A stretch of 54,591 nucleotides of DNA from Lancefieldella parvula_C (GTDB taxonomy: Bacteria; Actinomycetota; Coriobacteriia; Coriobacteriales; Atopobiaceae): assembly GCF_000758945.1 (NCBI RefSeq), contig NZ_JRND01000016.1, positions 1 to 54,591 of the forward strand. The letters run 5' to 3'. Under the pieces are notes generated by a model. It had not been told where the DNA came from, ran no database searches, and worked only from the letters and a program-made list of their open reading frames with translations. Positions 1 through 7,765 of the stretch are shown one piece after another (positions within the stretch are counted from its first letter, which is position 1; each line of letters starts with the position of its first letter). The translations under genes were made by a program, and so were the position numbers.

Positions 1-2
1 AA

Positions 3-263
3 GACCACGTAAGCGTCTGGGTTGGAAGTGCCCTTGGGAAGTCTACCATTACCAAACGTTGCACTTGCTTTGACAATTCAAGGCATAAAAGCAGCATTAT
101 TTGGAATCAGTTGAAAGACACGCGTGAGATTGAAACATTAGAGTTACGTCCCAAAAAGTGGTCTGGAAGCCAAAATCCACCAACTATAGGCCATTCTTTA
201 GCAGATTTTGAAGAACGAGGATCACTAAGAAGCCATCATGCTTCAAAAGCGACACCTGTGTAG
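3..263 (+). pseudogene. open-frame fragment running in from the left edge, unknown
   Basis: An open frame enters the window at base 3 and ends at TAG 261-263, about 86 codons with no good start. It contains the peptide NQLKDTREIETLELRPKKW (about 108-164). Related peptides occur as a degenerate copy near 7661-7730 and near 54403-54450. Between this copy and the right-edge copy the codon differences are largely synonymous, which suggests descent from a coding sequence. I do not recognise the family. It may be the tail of a real gene lying mostly outside the window, or a remnant left by a mobile element. The stop lies inside the 22-bp repeat described at 251-412. Confidence 0.25.
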
Positions 264-412
264 TAGATTTCAAAAAGCTGTGTAGTACATTTTACGACGA
301 GAAAAGAGGTCTTCTCGCCACGTCAACTCAATTAGCTGGGACTTTGCAAATGAAGGCTGTAACAGAGCTCAAAAAAGTACTACACAGGTTTTCAAGAAGT
401 ACTACACAGCTC
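251..412. repeat. inverted pair of duplicated 22-bp repeats (CTGTGTAGTAC)
   Basis: The word CTGTGTAGTA(C) occurs at 256-265 and 278-288 on the plus strand and inverted at 377-387 and 399-409. Within each pair the start-to-start distance is exactly 22 bp, and the second pair is the reverse complement of the first. The element is therefore about 160 bp with arms of roughly 35 bp around a core of about 88 bp. The core holds a CGAGAA/TTCTCG hairpin that includes one copy of the dispersed GGCGAGAA motif (312-319). It could be a small non-autonomous transposable element or a tandem operator; no gene depends on it visibly. Confidence 0.65.
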
Positions 413-469
413 CACTTTTGAAGCGAAACCAAGTCAAGTCCAAATATCACTGCGCATCTTCGATCATCC

Positions 470-662
470 TCACTGCAAGATGATCGGAAAATTGGCTGCT
501 TCGTTCTCAGTTCTAAAGGGTTCAACCATATTCTCAGGAAGTCTTACATCAAAGGGAAATTCCCGATGTTGCATTAAATGCAGAAACAATGATGATACTT
601 GCTACAATTATCAGAATGGAGGCGTCCAAACTGCTGTACAACATTACCACATGGATTTCTGA
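470..662 (-). pseudogene. decayed coding remnant, unknown
   Basis: On the minus strand one frame reads a hydrophobic stretch (LIIVASIIIVSAFNATSG, about 590-640) and then stops, while the next frame continues with FPFDVRLPENMVEPFRTEN to a stop at 470-472. A single frameshift near 575-585 would join them, so this looks like the 3' end of a broken gene. I cannot name the family. An 8-bp inverted repeat (CGATCATC/GATGATCG, 461-485) sits at its end and may be an old terminator. Confidence 0.22.
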
Positions 663-673
663 AACTTTATCAA

Positions 674-707
674 CATAAAAGCAGCAGCAAGGCTACCCTG
701 CTGCTGC
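674..707 (-). terminator. Rho-independent terminator of the PTS operon
   Basis: Read on the minus strand, GCAGCAGCA and TGCTGCTGC form a 9-bp stem (681-707), followed at once by TTTT (680-677). It lies about 50 bases past the stop of the IID gene and is the natural end of the 754-5320 operon. Confidence 0.7.
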
Positions 708-753
708 CCATTTACCCAAAGAGTACAGACAAGTCCAAAGTACAATTTACGCT

Positions 754-1632
754 CTAAGCTAAGAAGCCAAAGTACGCTCCAATGACTCCCAAAACCATAG
801 TGCCTAAAATGAGCCACATGGGATTGATCTTCTTAGCAAGAAGCCGGTAATAGATCCAAAACGCACTCATACCAACGATACCAGGCATGATGCTGTCAAG
901 TACGGTTTGAATGGTGGTTGGATCCTGGCCCTCAACGGCCTGACCGATCTGCACGGGAATAGTTGCCCAGAACATGTCTTTTGTCATACCACCAATAACC
1001 ATCGCACCCACGATGCCAATGGCAGCTATGACCTTCTGCATCAGCCCGTTTTCCGATGCCTTCTCAAGAAAGCCCACTCCCATTGAGTAGCCCTTCTGAA
1101 CACCCCAAACACGAAGCCAGAACGCGGGAATGTTGTAGATAAGCAAAAAGACAATAGGTCCGGCTGCATTACCGGCCTGACAAAGTGAAATGCCTACGGC
1201 TGCCGCAACGACACGGATGGTAGTAAGGAAAATAGCATCTCCAATGCCGGAAAGCGGACCCATGAGAGCGGCTTTGACATCGTTGACCGAATCGGGCTCA
1301 ATCTCGCCTCGAGCAACACGTTCCTCCATGGCCATTGCAATGCCGCCGACAAACGGGGCAAACTGTACCGTGATATTGAAGAATGCCGCGTGACGACGAA
1401 GAGCTGCCGCATAGTCATCGGGACGGCCGTGATAAATCTTTTTGAGCATTCCGGCAACCATAAGACAAAATGCAAGGTTCATCTGCTTATAGTACGTCCA
1501 AGAAAACTCCATACCCAAAGCACCCGTATTGAGCGAAGACTTGATAAGATCGCTCTTGGTAATCTTATACTGATTATTATTCGCAGATACGTCAGTTTGA
1601 GCCGTAGCAGTTCTGGTCTCATTAAAAGTCAT
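754..1632 (-). CDS. PTS system mannose/fructose/sorbose-family IID component
   Basis: Integral membrane subunit of a mannose-class phosphotransferase permease; with IIC it forms the sugar channel. The protein has the family landmarks: N-terminal LGMEFSWTYYKQMNLAFC, the GPLSGIGDAIFLTT segment, and C-terminal hydrophobic helices ending in LGVIGAYFGFLA. About 292 residues from the start I chose, a usual IID length. The ATG at 1632 has GGAAGGAG nine bases upstream; two upstream in-frame ATGs are poorer. It overlaps the end of the IIC gene by 11 bases, implying translational coupling, and is last in the operon. The substrate is inferred from the neighbours, which are FrlB- and FrlC-like: probably an Amadori compound rather than mannose. 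Confidence 0.95.
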   Translation of the reverse strand: MTFNETRTATAQTDVSANNNQYKITKSDLIKSSLNTGALGMEFSWTYYKQMNLAFCLMVAGMLKKIYHGRPDDYAAALRRHAAFFNITVQFAPFVGGIAMAMEERVARGEIEPDSVNDVKAALMGPLSGIGDAIFLTTIRVVAAAVGISLCQAGNAAGPIVFLLIYNIPAFWLRVWGVQKGYSMGVGFLEKASENGLMQKVIAAIGIVGAMVIGGMTKDMFWATIPVQIGQAVEGQDPTTIQTVLDSIMPGIVGMSAFWIYYRLLAKKINPMWLILGTMVLGVIGAYFGFLA

Positions 1633-2401
1633 CGTCGTCATCTCCTTCCGTTGCAAGCTGAGGACTACCGGAATTAGTACCAAAGTTCAGCAGGCCGAAT
1701 TTCTCGATAACAATAATAATCGCGATAAGAGCAACACCCAGCGACGGAACGTTCATATACGAGGCAAGCAAGAAGCCCAGGAAGAAGAAGGGCAGGATCT
1801 CGCGCTTGAGAACAAGTCTGCCGAGCATAGCAAAGCCCATGGCAGGAAGAATATTGGCGGCAATACCAAAACCGTCCATAATGAACGCCGGAATCCAGTC
1901 AAGAAGGTTCTGTACGGCACCGGCACCCAAATAATATGCCAGGCCAACAAGAAGAACGTTCTTTGCAAGGCCGATAAGACCAATCGCCCAGTGTGCTGCA
2001 TAAATGCTTTTAAGATTACCCTTTGATGCACATACGTCGGCCTTGTCAACAATAATTGGCATAATGCCATTGATAACGTTGCTGATGGCGAGTGAAAGCG
2101 TAGCAATAGGCATGGCCAGTGCAAGCGCTGCCTCAGTACCCTTACCCAACGTAATGGCAAAAGCACAGGCGAGAATACTGCCCACCTTTTCATCAGGCGG
2201 CAGATATGCACCGATGGAAATATTTCCCATAAAAAGAAGTTCAAGACTGGCTCCGATAGCCAATCCCGTCGGCAGATTTCCCAGAATAAGACCAATCAAG
2301 GGACACGTGACAATGGGTCTGAACGCATAGAGTGTGCCGAGTTGATAGTCAAACATCGCAAATGCCGTAACGAGCGATATCAGCAGTGTCTGTACAAGCA
2401 T
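1622..2401 (-). CDS. PTS system mannose/fructose/sorbose-family IIC component
   Basis: Channel subunit of the mannose-family PTS. The 259-residue protein is hydrophobic throughout, beginning MLVQTLLISLVTAFAMFDYQ and carrying the IIC-typical PTGLAIGASLELLFMGNISI segment around residues 45-70. The ATG at 2401 directly follows GGAGGAAAG; the ATG five codons upstream has no such site. An unusual run of Asp codons closes the protein (GDDDDDF) and overlaps the IID ribosome site and start. It lies between IIB, 57 bases upstream, and IID in the same minus-strand operon. Confidence 0.95.
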   Translation of the reverse strand: MLVQTLLISLVTAFAMFDYQLGTLYAFRPIVTCPLIGLILGNLPTGLAIGASLELLFMGNISIGAYLPPDEKVGSILACAFAITLGKGTEAALALAMPIATLSLAISNVINGIMPIIVDKADVCASKGNLKSIYAAHWAIGLIGLAKNVLLVGLAYYLGAGAVQNLLDWIPAFIMDGFGIAANILPAMGFAMLGRLVLKREILPFFFLGFLLASYMNVPSLGVALIAIIIVIEKFGLLNFGTNSGSPQLATEGDDDDDF

Positions 2402-2458
2402 CTTTCCTCCAATCAAACTGTCTCAAACGTTACGTTGGTCGTACAAAATCATGCGGGA

Positions 2459-2935
2459 CTACCTACCAAGGACATTTTTGATATCAACCTTGGGATCGTC
2501 AGCAAGGGGTCGTATCTCCACCTCCACCCCCTTATCAAGCAACTCGTAGATGATCTTCTCCTCTTCAGGTTCAAGGAAAACCTGACGCGCAACTTCACGC
2601 GTAGTTGGGCTTCCCTTGGTATTGCCTAAATTGAGACTTGTGATCTGTGGACAGCCGTCAATAAGCTGCTTGGCTTCTGCAATGGTCTGCACACAAATGA
2701 GCATGCGATATGCATCCGTTACGCCTGAATTGATGGCCTCGATTGCGTGAGCCATATCCTTAATAACCAGCTTGCAATCGGCTGGTTTGCCCATCTTAAG
2801 CGTCATTTTCCAAATAGGATCATTTGCCACATGATCTCCCACACAAAAAATGCAGTTGGCCTGCAGGCCCTGAACCCAAGAAACCGCAACCTGCCCATGC
2901 AATAGGCGATGATCGACCCTCGTAAGCAAAATCAT
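2459..2935 (-). CDS. PTS system mannose/fructose/sorbose-family IIB component
   Basis: Cytoplasmic phosphocarrier that passes phosphate from IIA to the incoming sugar. The conserved start ILLTRVDHRLLHGQVAVSW contains the phosphorylated His of this family, His13 with the start I chose. The rest matches IIB in length (158 residues) and in motifs such as GNTKGSPTTREV. The start at 2935 aligns with family N-termini and has an AAGAGG site; a longer frame to 2980 would add a 15-residue tail that the family lacks. It is 22 bases downstream of the IIA gene. Confidence 0.94.
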   Translation of the reverse strand: MILLTRVDHRLLHGQVAVSWVQGLQANCIFCVGDHVANDPIWKMTLKMGKPADCKLVIKDMAHAIEAINSGVTDAYRMLICVQTIAEAKQLIDGCPQITSLNLGNTKGSPTTREVARQVFLEPEEEKIIYELLDKGVEVEIRPLADDPKVDIKNVLGR

Positions 2936-2957
2936 ATTCAGCCTCTTTTCCCAAAAG

Positions 2958-3377
2958 CTAGAAAGTTTCATCTTCTTCAACTATCGATACATCGTTTACA
3001 AACTTCGGGCGTACATCGTTGTCTGCTACAAGTTGTCTCAAAAGATCTGCCGTATCCTCAGTCTCATTGGAGAGAAAGAGTGTAAGAACCAGCGGAAGAT
3101 TTATATTTGTGACCAGATACACGTTCTTGCGAGAAAGCATGAGTTTGGTGAACTCGTTGTTTATGCTTCCTCCCATGAGGTCCGTAAGTACCACCACATC
3201 CACGTTATCGGAACAAGCATCTACAAGAGCCAAGGCTTCTTTCTCAATGTCATCATTTCCGTCTACAAATGCGTTAAATATGTCTACGTCAGCATGCTCC
3301 CCAACCAAAAGTTTCACGCTCTCGTAAAGACCTTTGGCAAAGTGTGCATGAGAAGCAATGATATAGTGCCTGTTCAT
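2958..3377 (-). CDS. PTS system mannose-family IIA component
   Basis: EIIA-Man-type phosphocarrier of 139 residues that receives phosphate from HPr. His10 in IIASHAHFAKG corresponds to the active-site His of the family, and VVVLTDLMGGSINNEF around residues 60-76 is the characteristic second motif. The ATG overlaps the end of the upstream FrlC-like gene by four bases. IIA and IIB are separate genes here rather than fused as in E. coli ManX. No EI or HPr gene is present in the window, so these must be encoded elsewhere. Confidence 0.93.
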   Translation of the reverse strand: MNRHYIIASHAHFAKGLYESVKLLVGEHADVDIFNAFVDGNDDIEKEALALVDACSDNVDVVVLTDLMGGSINNEFTKLMLSRKNVYLVTNINLPLVLTLFLSNETEDTADLLRQLVADNDVRPKFVNDVSIVEEDETF

Positions 3378-4222
3378 GAATGAATCTCCTCCAGTGCCCT
3401 TCTATAAGCCGCAAGTGATCTTCTGTCCGCAGATGCGGGATCGGCGTAATATTGCGAACCAACAATCTCAAAACTCAGGTGGCCTTTGTAGTCATTTCTT
3501 GTCAAAGCAAGAAGATCGGCCTCCAGGTTCCTCTCGCCATCTCCCCACGCCAAATGCGATACGGTTCCCGCATCCGTGAAATGACAATGCACGACATCTT
3601 TCCCAAAGGCATCAAAATAATCCTGTATCGTTTCATGGACTCGCCACATGGCACCCGTATCAAGTAGAACCTTGAGGGAGCTGCTTCCAACCTCATCAAT
3701 CAACCTGCGAAGATCCTCACACCTGTTGCAAAGATTTGACTCTTCCGGCTGAAGCGCCTCCACGGCGAGTACGATGCCTTTGCAAGTGGCATACGATGAC
3801 AAATCACCCAACATATAAACGCTGCGCTTCCAGGCTTCCGTGCGTTCTTCATCCAGAAAGCCCCAGCCCGGAGTTACGACAACTATTTCCACTCCCAGCT
3901 CGGAAGCAACGTTAATGGCACGGAGAAAGTAATTCTTGGTTCTTTTAATTGATTCTTCTCCTCTGGCAGCAATGTTGGCCGGTTTGGGATTGTTCTGCTC
4001 AGGACAGAGCGCGCATACGTCTAACCCAAAGCTATTGGCAAGACGGGTAATCTTTTCAGGCGTATCGTTTGAAGCATAATCAAGAAAGAAGTGCATGGGT
4101 CCGGTCCAAAGTTCAACGGCTTCAAACCCCGAATCTGCCGCAGATGCAAAAAACGCTTCCAGCGAGAAGAACCTGTGGGAGCAATTCATTGCCGCAGGAC
4201 GAAATCGCACATCAGAACCCAT
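3374..4222 (-). CDS. sugar isomerase/epimerase, FrlC-like (fructoselysine 3-epimerase family)
   Basis: A 282-residue xylose-isomerase-like TIM barrel. Several stretches parallel E. coli FrlC: GFEAVELWTGPMHFF, VEALQPEESNLCNRCEDL, an LLDTGAM segment, FDAFGKDVVHCHFTDAG and GHLSFEIVG. The acidic and His residues in these strands are the usual metal-site residues. FrlC interconverts psicoselysine and fructoselysine, letting cells use both epimers. Its place between PTS genes and an FrlB-like gene supports that role, though other ketose-amine epimers are possible. The start has a strong AAGGAGG, five bases from ATG. Function is inferred from remembered family similarity and context. Confidence 0.75.
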   Translation of the reverse strand: MGSDVRFRPAAMNCSHRFFSLEAFFASAADSGFEAVELWTGPMHFFLDYASNDTPEKITRLANSFGLDVCALCPEQNNPKPANIAARGEESIKRTKNYFLRAINVASELGVEIVVVTPGWGFLDEERTEAWKRSVYMLGDLSSYATCKGIVLAVEALQPEESNLCNRCEDLRRLIDEVGSSSLKVLLDTGAMWRVHETIQDYFDAFGKDVVHCHFTDAGTVSHLAWGDGERNLEADLLALTRNDYKGHLSFEIVGSQYYADPASADRRSLAAYRRALEEIHS

Positions 4223-4258
4223 ACCAACCTCCTTTCCAATCTCTGCACCACTTGAACA

Positions 4259-5320
4259 CTAATACTCAAACTGATGGTAGTAGCGGCGATATTTGAGATT
4301 GTGTTTGGTTACCATCTCGTAGTGTCTGGCTAAACGATCAGTCGTAAGAAGCGAGATAATATAAGACGAAACGATCGTACGGAATTTCTCGTCAAGACCG
4401 GAAACGGCGTATTCTTTGGTATCGATAACGGTAATATCGGTATCACCGGTACGTCCGCTCATAAGGAACTTCTCGACACGTTCATCCAGCGCACGGCACT
4501 CGTCCTCACCTTTGAAGAGAACCACAGGTACGCCGGGCTCCACAAGCTCAAGCGTTCCATGAAAGAAATCGGCTGAGGTGATATAGCGTGTACGCTTCCA
4601 CTGCATTTCTTCAAGAATGCACATGGAGAAGAGGATTGTCTCGCCCCACAGCGCACCGGAGCCGATAAACATGGTGTACGGCGCAAGAGCATACTTTTTG
4701 GCAAACTCTTCGGCTTTTGATTCAAATCTTTTGCGAATGTCGAGAAACGCCGACCATATATTCTTGGTTTGCTCGATAAATGCATCGTAATCAGGGAAGA
4801 AGCCTTCACGGTTAAGAATGCGCAGACCAAAGCAGTCGGCCAGATAGTAGCCCTTTTCGCAACCACCGCTTCCGTGATCGTTTTTCATAGACACACATCG
4901 ATCAGCGCCAACAACTTGTCCGATAGGACTGTCTGCCTGAGTCATGGCGTATATCCTTACACCCTTGTTTTTCATGGTCTTGAGCGCCTGCAATACCTCG
5001 GGAGTGGTACCGGACTCGGATGAAGTGAGAACAACGGACTTCTCGGTCATGGTTTTGTCGCCCATGACATTAAACTCGGCTGCATGAAGCAGCGTAACTT
5101 GATGGTCAGCATCCGCATATTTATTCATAAGATACTGCATACGCAAAAATTCATCCCACGTGCCGCCCACACCCAAAAGATACAGCCGATCAAACCCCTC
5201 GTTACAGACATCGTCGGCAAACTGTTTCATACGCTGACCTACGGCGTAGAGCTCTTCTCCATCCTCAAGATAACCTTCTTGATCAAAGTGCATAATCTCT
5301 ACTTTTTCGGTTTCTTCCAT
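4259..5320 (-). CDS. SIS-domain deglycase, FrlB/GfrE-like (fructosamine-6-phosphate deglycase)
   Basis: A 353-residue protein with two SIS (sugar isomerase) domains. LGVGGTWDEFLR and LTSSESGTTPEVLQAL are phosphosugar-binding loops. FFHGTLELVEPGVPVVLF and the C-terminal HNLKYRRYYHQFEY closely follow E. coli FrlB. FrlB-type enzymes split a 6-phosphorylated Amadori compound into glucose-6-phosphate and the free amine or amino acid. Because the PTS would phosphorylate the substrate during uptake, no FrlD-type kinase is needed and none is present. The ATG at 5320 follows AGGAAGGAAAG. It is the first gene of the minus-strand operon. Confidence 0.8.
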   Translation of the reverse strand: MEETEKVEIMHFDQEGYLEDGEELYAVGQRMKQFADDVCNEGFDRLYLLGVGGTWDEFLRMQYLMNKYADADHQVTLLHAAEFNVMGDKTMTEKSVVLTSSESGTTPEVLQALKTMKNKGVRIYAMTQADSPIGQVVGADRCVSMKNDHGSGGCEKGYYLADCFGLRILNREGFFPDYDAFIEQTKNIWSAFLDIRKRFESKAEEFAKKYALAPYTMFIGSGALWGETILFSMCILEEMQWKRTRYITSADFFHGTLELVEPGVPVVLFKGEDECRALDERVEKFLMSGRTGDTDITVIDTKEYAVSGLDEKFRTIVSSYIISLLTTDRLARHYEMVTKHNLKYRRYYHQFEY

Positions 5321-5465
5321 ATTGCTTTCCTTCCTCGCAAAACATCCCAATTGCTCTTCCTCATAACCGCAATGTCTTACCAATTAAAGCGCCTTGTGGA
5401 TGCGAGCACATGACCTTCAAAACGCTTTGACCTTCCAAAGAACCATCGAGATACAAGTTCATACT

Positions 5466-5614
5466 TTTTAGTACCATTTTTGTGTATAAGATAGCAAAAT
5501 ACCGAACCACTTTAACGAAAAAAGATCATATTTACGTACCCATACGGGTAAATGGTATTAAATTGTCGCTCAGTGGTATATATGAGGTTGGCTGCTTGAC
5601 AAAATACCCGAATA
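5466..5614 (-). promoter_or_regulatory. promoter/operator region of the PTS-deglycase operon
   Basis: Between the deglycase start and the GntR gene lies AT-rich DNA with a repeated TACC/GGTA word: 5473, 5500, 5554 and 5575 plus ATACC at 5604. A palindrome TACCC-ATAC-GGGTA lies at 5537-5550. Such symmetric sites are what FrlR/GntR-UTRA repressors bind. A minus-strand promoter with TTAAAG and TATCTT about 16 bases apart (roughly 5485-5515) is possible. The operator assignment is inference. Confidence 0.4.
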
Positions 5615-6343
5615 TCAATGGGAAACCGAATAGCCGCCCAGGTCCCCTCTTCTGAATGCCGCAACGTATTCAACGGCCTTGCTGTCTTCATCATAGCTCA
5701 CGCATTCGTATGAAATAACAGGCACACCTTCGCTCACACCTAAAAGATGCGCATCTCTCATACCCAAGCGAACCATATCCAGATGCTCAACTGCGGATAC
5801 CACCGGGTGACCAAACATGCTGTAGGCTTCATACAGTGAAAACACTCCGACATCCACGCTCTCTATCTGGGGAAATAATGGGATGGGAATATAGGTTTTT
5901 TCTATCATAAGGGGGGCATCGTTTGCATAATTCAGGCGCTTGATGGCGAGAAGATCGGCGTTGCAATCTATTTCAAAAAGATGTGCAAAAAACTCACCTG
6001 CCGGCCTCACGGTCTTTGAAAGAACCTTGACTGAAGGTACCGCACTACGTGCACGAACGCTCTCGCGAAATCCCGCAAGCTTTACCGCATCCGACTCCCC
6101 CAAATGCTCGTTCATGACATAGACACCCTTGCCCTGAACACGTCGTAAAAGACCTCCCGCCACAAGTGCATCGACGGCGTTTCTCACGGTCAAACGTGTT
6201 ACGTCAAAGCGCTCGGCAAGTTCATTTTCCGAAGGTATAGCACTCCCAGGCTGATAGAAACCATCCTCTATTTCGTCACGGATGGCTTCACGTATTTGAA
6301 GGTATTTGGGCTTCTCGATATGCTGTAAGTTCACCTGCGTCAC
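5615..6343 (-). CDS. GntR/HutC-family transcriptional regulator with UTRA domain
   Basis: Residues about 10-75 form a GntR winged helix (YLQIREAIRDEIEDGFYQPG, then SENELAERFDVTRLTVRNAVDAL). Residues about 90-240 form a UTRA effector domain ending in VEYVAAFRRGD. UTRA regulators sense sugar-phosphate-like ligands. Here the likely signal is the phosphorylated Amadori compound handled by the downstream operon, as with FrlR. The start is GTG at 6343 with GAGAGG upstream; TTG at 6346 is the alternative. It overlaps the preceding GntR gene by four bases. Confidence 0.9.
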   Translation of the reverse strand: MTQVNLQHIEKPKYLQIREAIRDEIEDGFYQPGSAIPSENELAERFDVTRLTVRNAVDALVAGGLLRRVQGKGVYVMNEHLGESDAVKLAGFRESVRARSAVPSVKVLSKTVRPAGEFFAHLFEIDCNADLLAIKRLNYANDAPLMIEKTYIPIPLFPQIESVDVGVFSLYEAYSMFGHPVVSAVEHLDMVRLGMRDAHLLGVSEGVPVISYECVSYDEDSKAVEYVAAFRRGDLGGYSVSH

Positions 6344-7092
6344 CAAAACGTCCTCTCAAGGCTCATTGGCCGACCGCATAAACTGACAAACGTATACCTG
6401 TCGGGCCGTATGACGGACTTGTAGTACTCAAGAGGCTCTTTATCTCTCCCAAAGTTAATGCCCGATTGGAAAAAAACCGCATCTCCCTCGTACATGTCGA
6501 GAAGATCAGCTTCTTGAGAATCAAGATGAGTAATGGAAAGGGTATCCGTGCCGTGTGCAAGAGAAAACCCGTATTCGTTTCTCATCACATCAAAGAGAGA
6601 TTCTTTTGAGAAATCATGACTCTCGATACCGGGACATAATGCTTCGTTCACATAGGAAGTCTCAATCATACAGGGGAGACCATCCACATAGCGCAAACGC
6701 ATAAGCTGCAGGACGTTACAACTTCGATCTATAGTCAGTTTTCGAGCGACGTGAGCATTACCCGAACAGATTTTTTGACTAATCACCATGGAGTTAGGTG
6801 TATGTCCGGATTTTCTGACATTGTCGCTAAATCCGTATGTTTCTGCCGTTCCCGTAACCGAGATTGGACGTTCCGGAGCCACGTACGTACCCGATCCTTG
6901 ACGACTCTCTAAAACATGCATGGTAGTGAGATGGTGCACGGCGCTCCGTAAAGCAGAGCGCGAGATTCCCCACATTTCACACATATCCCGCTCGGAAGGA
7001 AGCTTGTCACCTTCCTTGAGATGGTTGACCAAGATGTAATTCTTAACGCTCTCAAGTGCATTATCAAGAGGCGGGATCTTCTTGCGTGACAC
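6340..7092 (-). CDS. second GntR/HutC-family regulator with UTRA domain
   Basis: A 250-residue paralogue of the next gene. The N-terminal HTH (SERDMCEMWGISRSALRSAVHHL) is followed by a UTRA domain with LMRLRYVDGLPCMIETSYV. It starts with GTG at 7092 preceded by GGGAGG, and the GTG overlaps the stop of the upstream gene in a TAGTG junction. Two overlapping UTRA regulators in a row is uncommon. They may act as a heteromeric pair, or one may control the PTS operon and the other something nearby. The division of labour is unknown. Confidence 0.9.
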   Translation of the reverse strand: MSRKKIPPLDNALESVKNYILVNHLKEGDKLPSERDMCEMWGISRSALRSAVHHLTTMHVLESRQGSGTYVAPERPISVTGTAETYGFSDNVRKSGHTPNSMVISQKICSGNAHVARKLTIDRSCNVLQLMRLRYVDGLPCMIETSYVNEALCPGIESHDFSKESLFDVMRNEYGFSLAHGTDTLSITHLDSQEADLLDMYEGDAVFFQSGINFGRDKEPLEYYKSVIRPDRYTFVSLCGRPMSLERTFW

Positions 7093-7640
7093 TACCTGCC
7101 TCCCGATCTACCCTTATCCGCTTGATCTCGCATGGCGAGTATATCTTCGCAGACGTTGCCGGCTCCTTCACGAAGCAGCTTATACATACGCGATGCACGC
7201 AGTATTTCTCGCCTCACCAAAGGAATACCCAAGACAAACTCTTTACCGTCGATTCCTTTAACGGTGAGTATGACGTTCATTGAGGTGCAATACTTGCCAT
7301 CTTTTCCTGCATTAGCACGAGAAACGGCCGCGGGATTCATGAGCACACTCTCAAACAAATCTTTACGGCTCATATCCTTATTGACATCAATGCTTTCGTT
7401 TTCGATGACCTTGCAATCCAATATGTCAGCATACTCGTGAATGGCAGGTTCCATTCCCGGAAGCGACACGGCCCATTGCTGATGTGTCTCATCTTGATAG
7501 ATGGACGGCACCGCAGAGAACTTAGGTGCTTCAAAGATGGCTTTTGTAACTGAAAAGCCCTTATCGGCCAGTTTTTTAGAAACTGATTTTCCAAAGAGTG
7601 TCACATCTTCTCCGATTCGTATCCCGTATAGAAGGGTCAA
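7092..7640 (-). CDS. hypothetical protein coupled to the GntR pair
   Basis: I do not recognise this protein of about 182 residues. It has no membrane segment or signal peptide, a mixed soluble composition, and a charged C-terminus (RDQADKGRSGGR). Its stop overlaps the GTG of the downstream GntR gene, so it is probably the first gene of a three-gene regulatory operon. The only full-length start is TTG at 7640, with no convincing ribosome site; an in-frame stop lies just upstream. Either the start is weak or the 5' end has been lost. Remnant sequence lies immediately upstream (7661-7730), which fits truncation by a past insertion. Confidence 0.6.
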   Translation of the reverse strand: MTLLYGIRIGEDVTLFGKSVSKKLADKGFSVTKAIFEAPKFSAVPSIYQDETHQQWAVSLPGMEPAIHEYADILDCKVIENESIDVNKDMSRKDLFESVLMNPAAVSRANAGKDGKYCTSMNVILTVKGIDGKEFVLGIPLVRREILRASRMYKLLREGAGNVCEDILAMRDQADKGRSGGR

Positions 7641-7660
7641 GCAAGTGTCACATGAATTTC

Positions 7661-7730
7661 ATTATATACAAGACAGCTTTATTTAGAATCAGTTGAAGGA
7701 CACACGTAAGATGGAGAAGTTGGAGTTTAA
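7661..7730 (+). pseudogene. degenerate copy of the left-edge remnant
   Basis: In one plus-strand frame this reads NQLKDTRKMEKLEF after an in-frame TAG, matching NQLKDTREIETLEL at about 108-150. The DNA match is also visible: the 14 bases GAATCAGTTGAARG are shared apart from one A/G change. The copy is too broken to be translated. Confidence 0.4.
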
Positions 7731-7765
7731 ATGCACTTTACTCGAATATTCCTTCCCACAATCTC

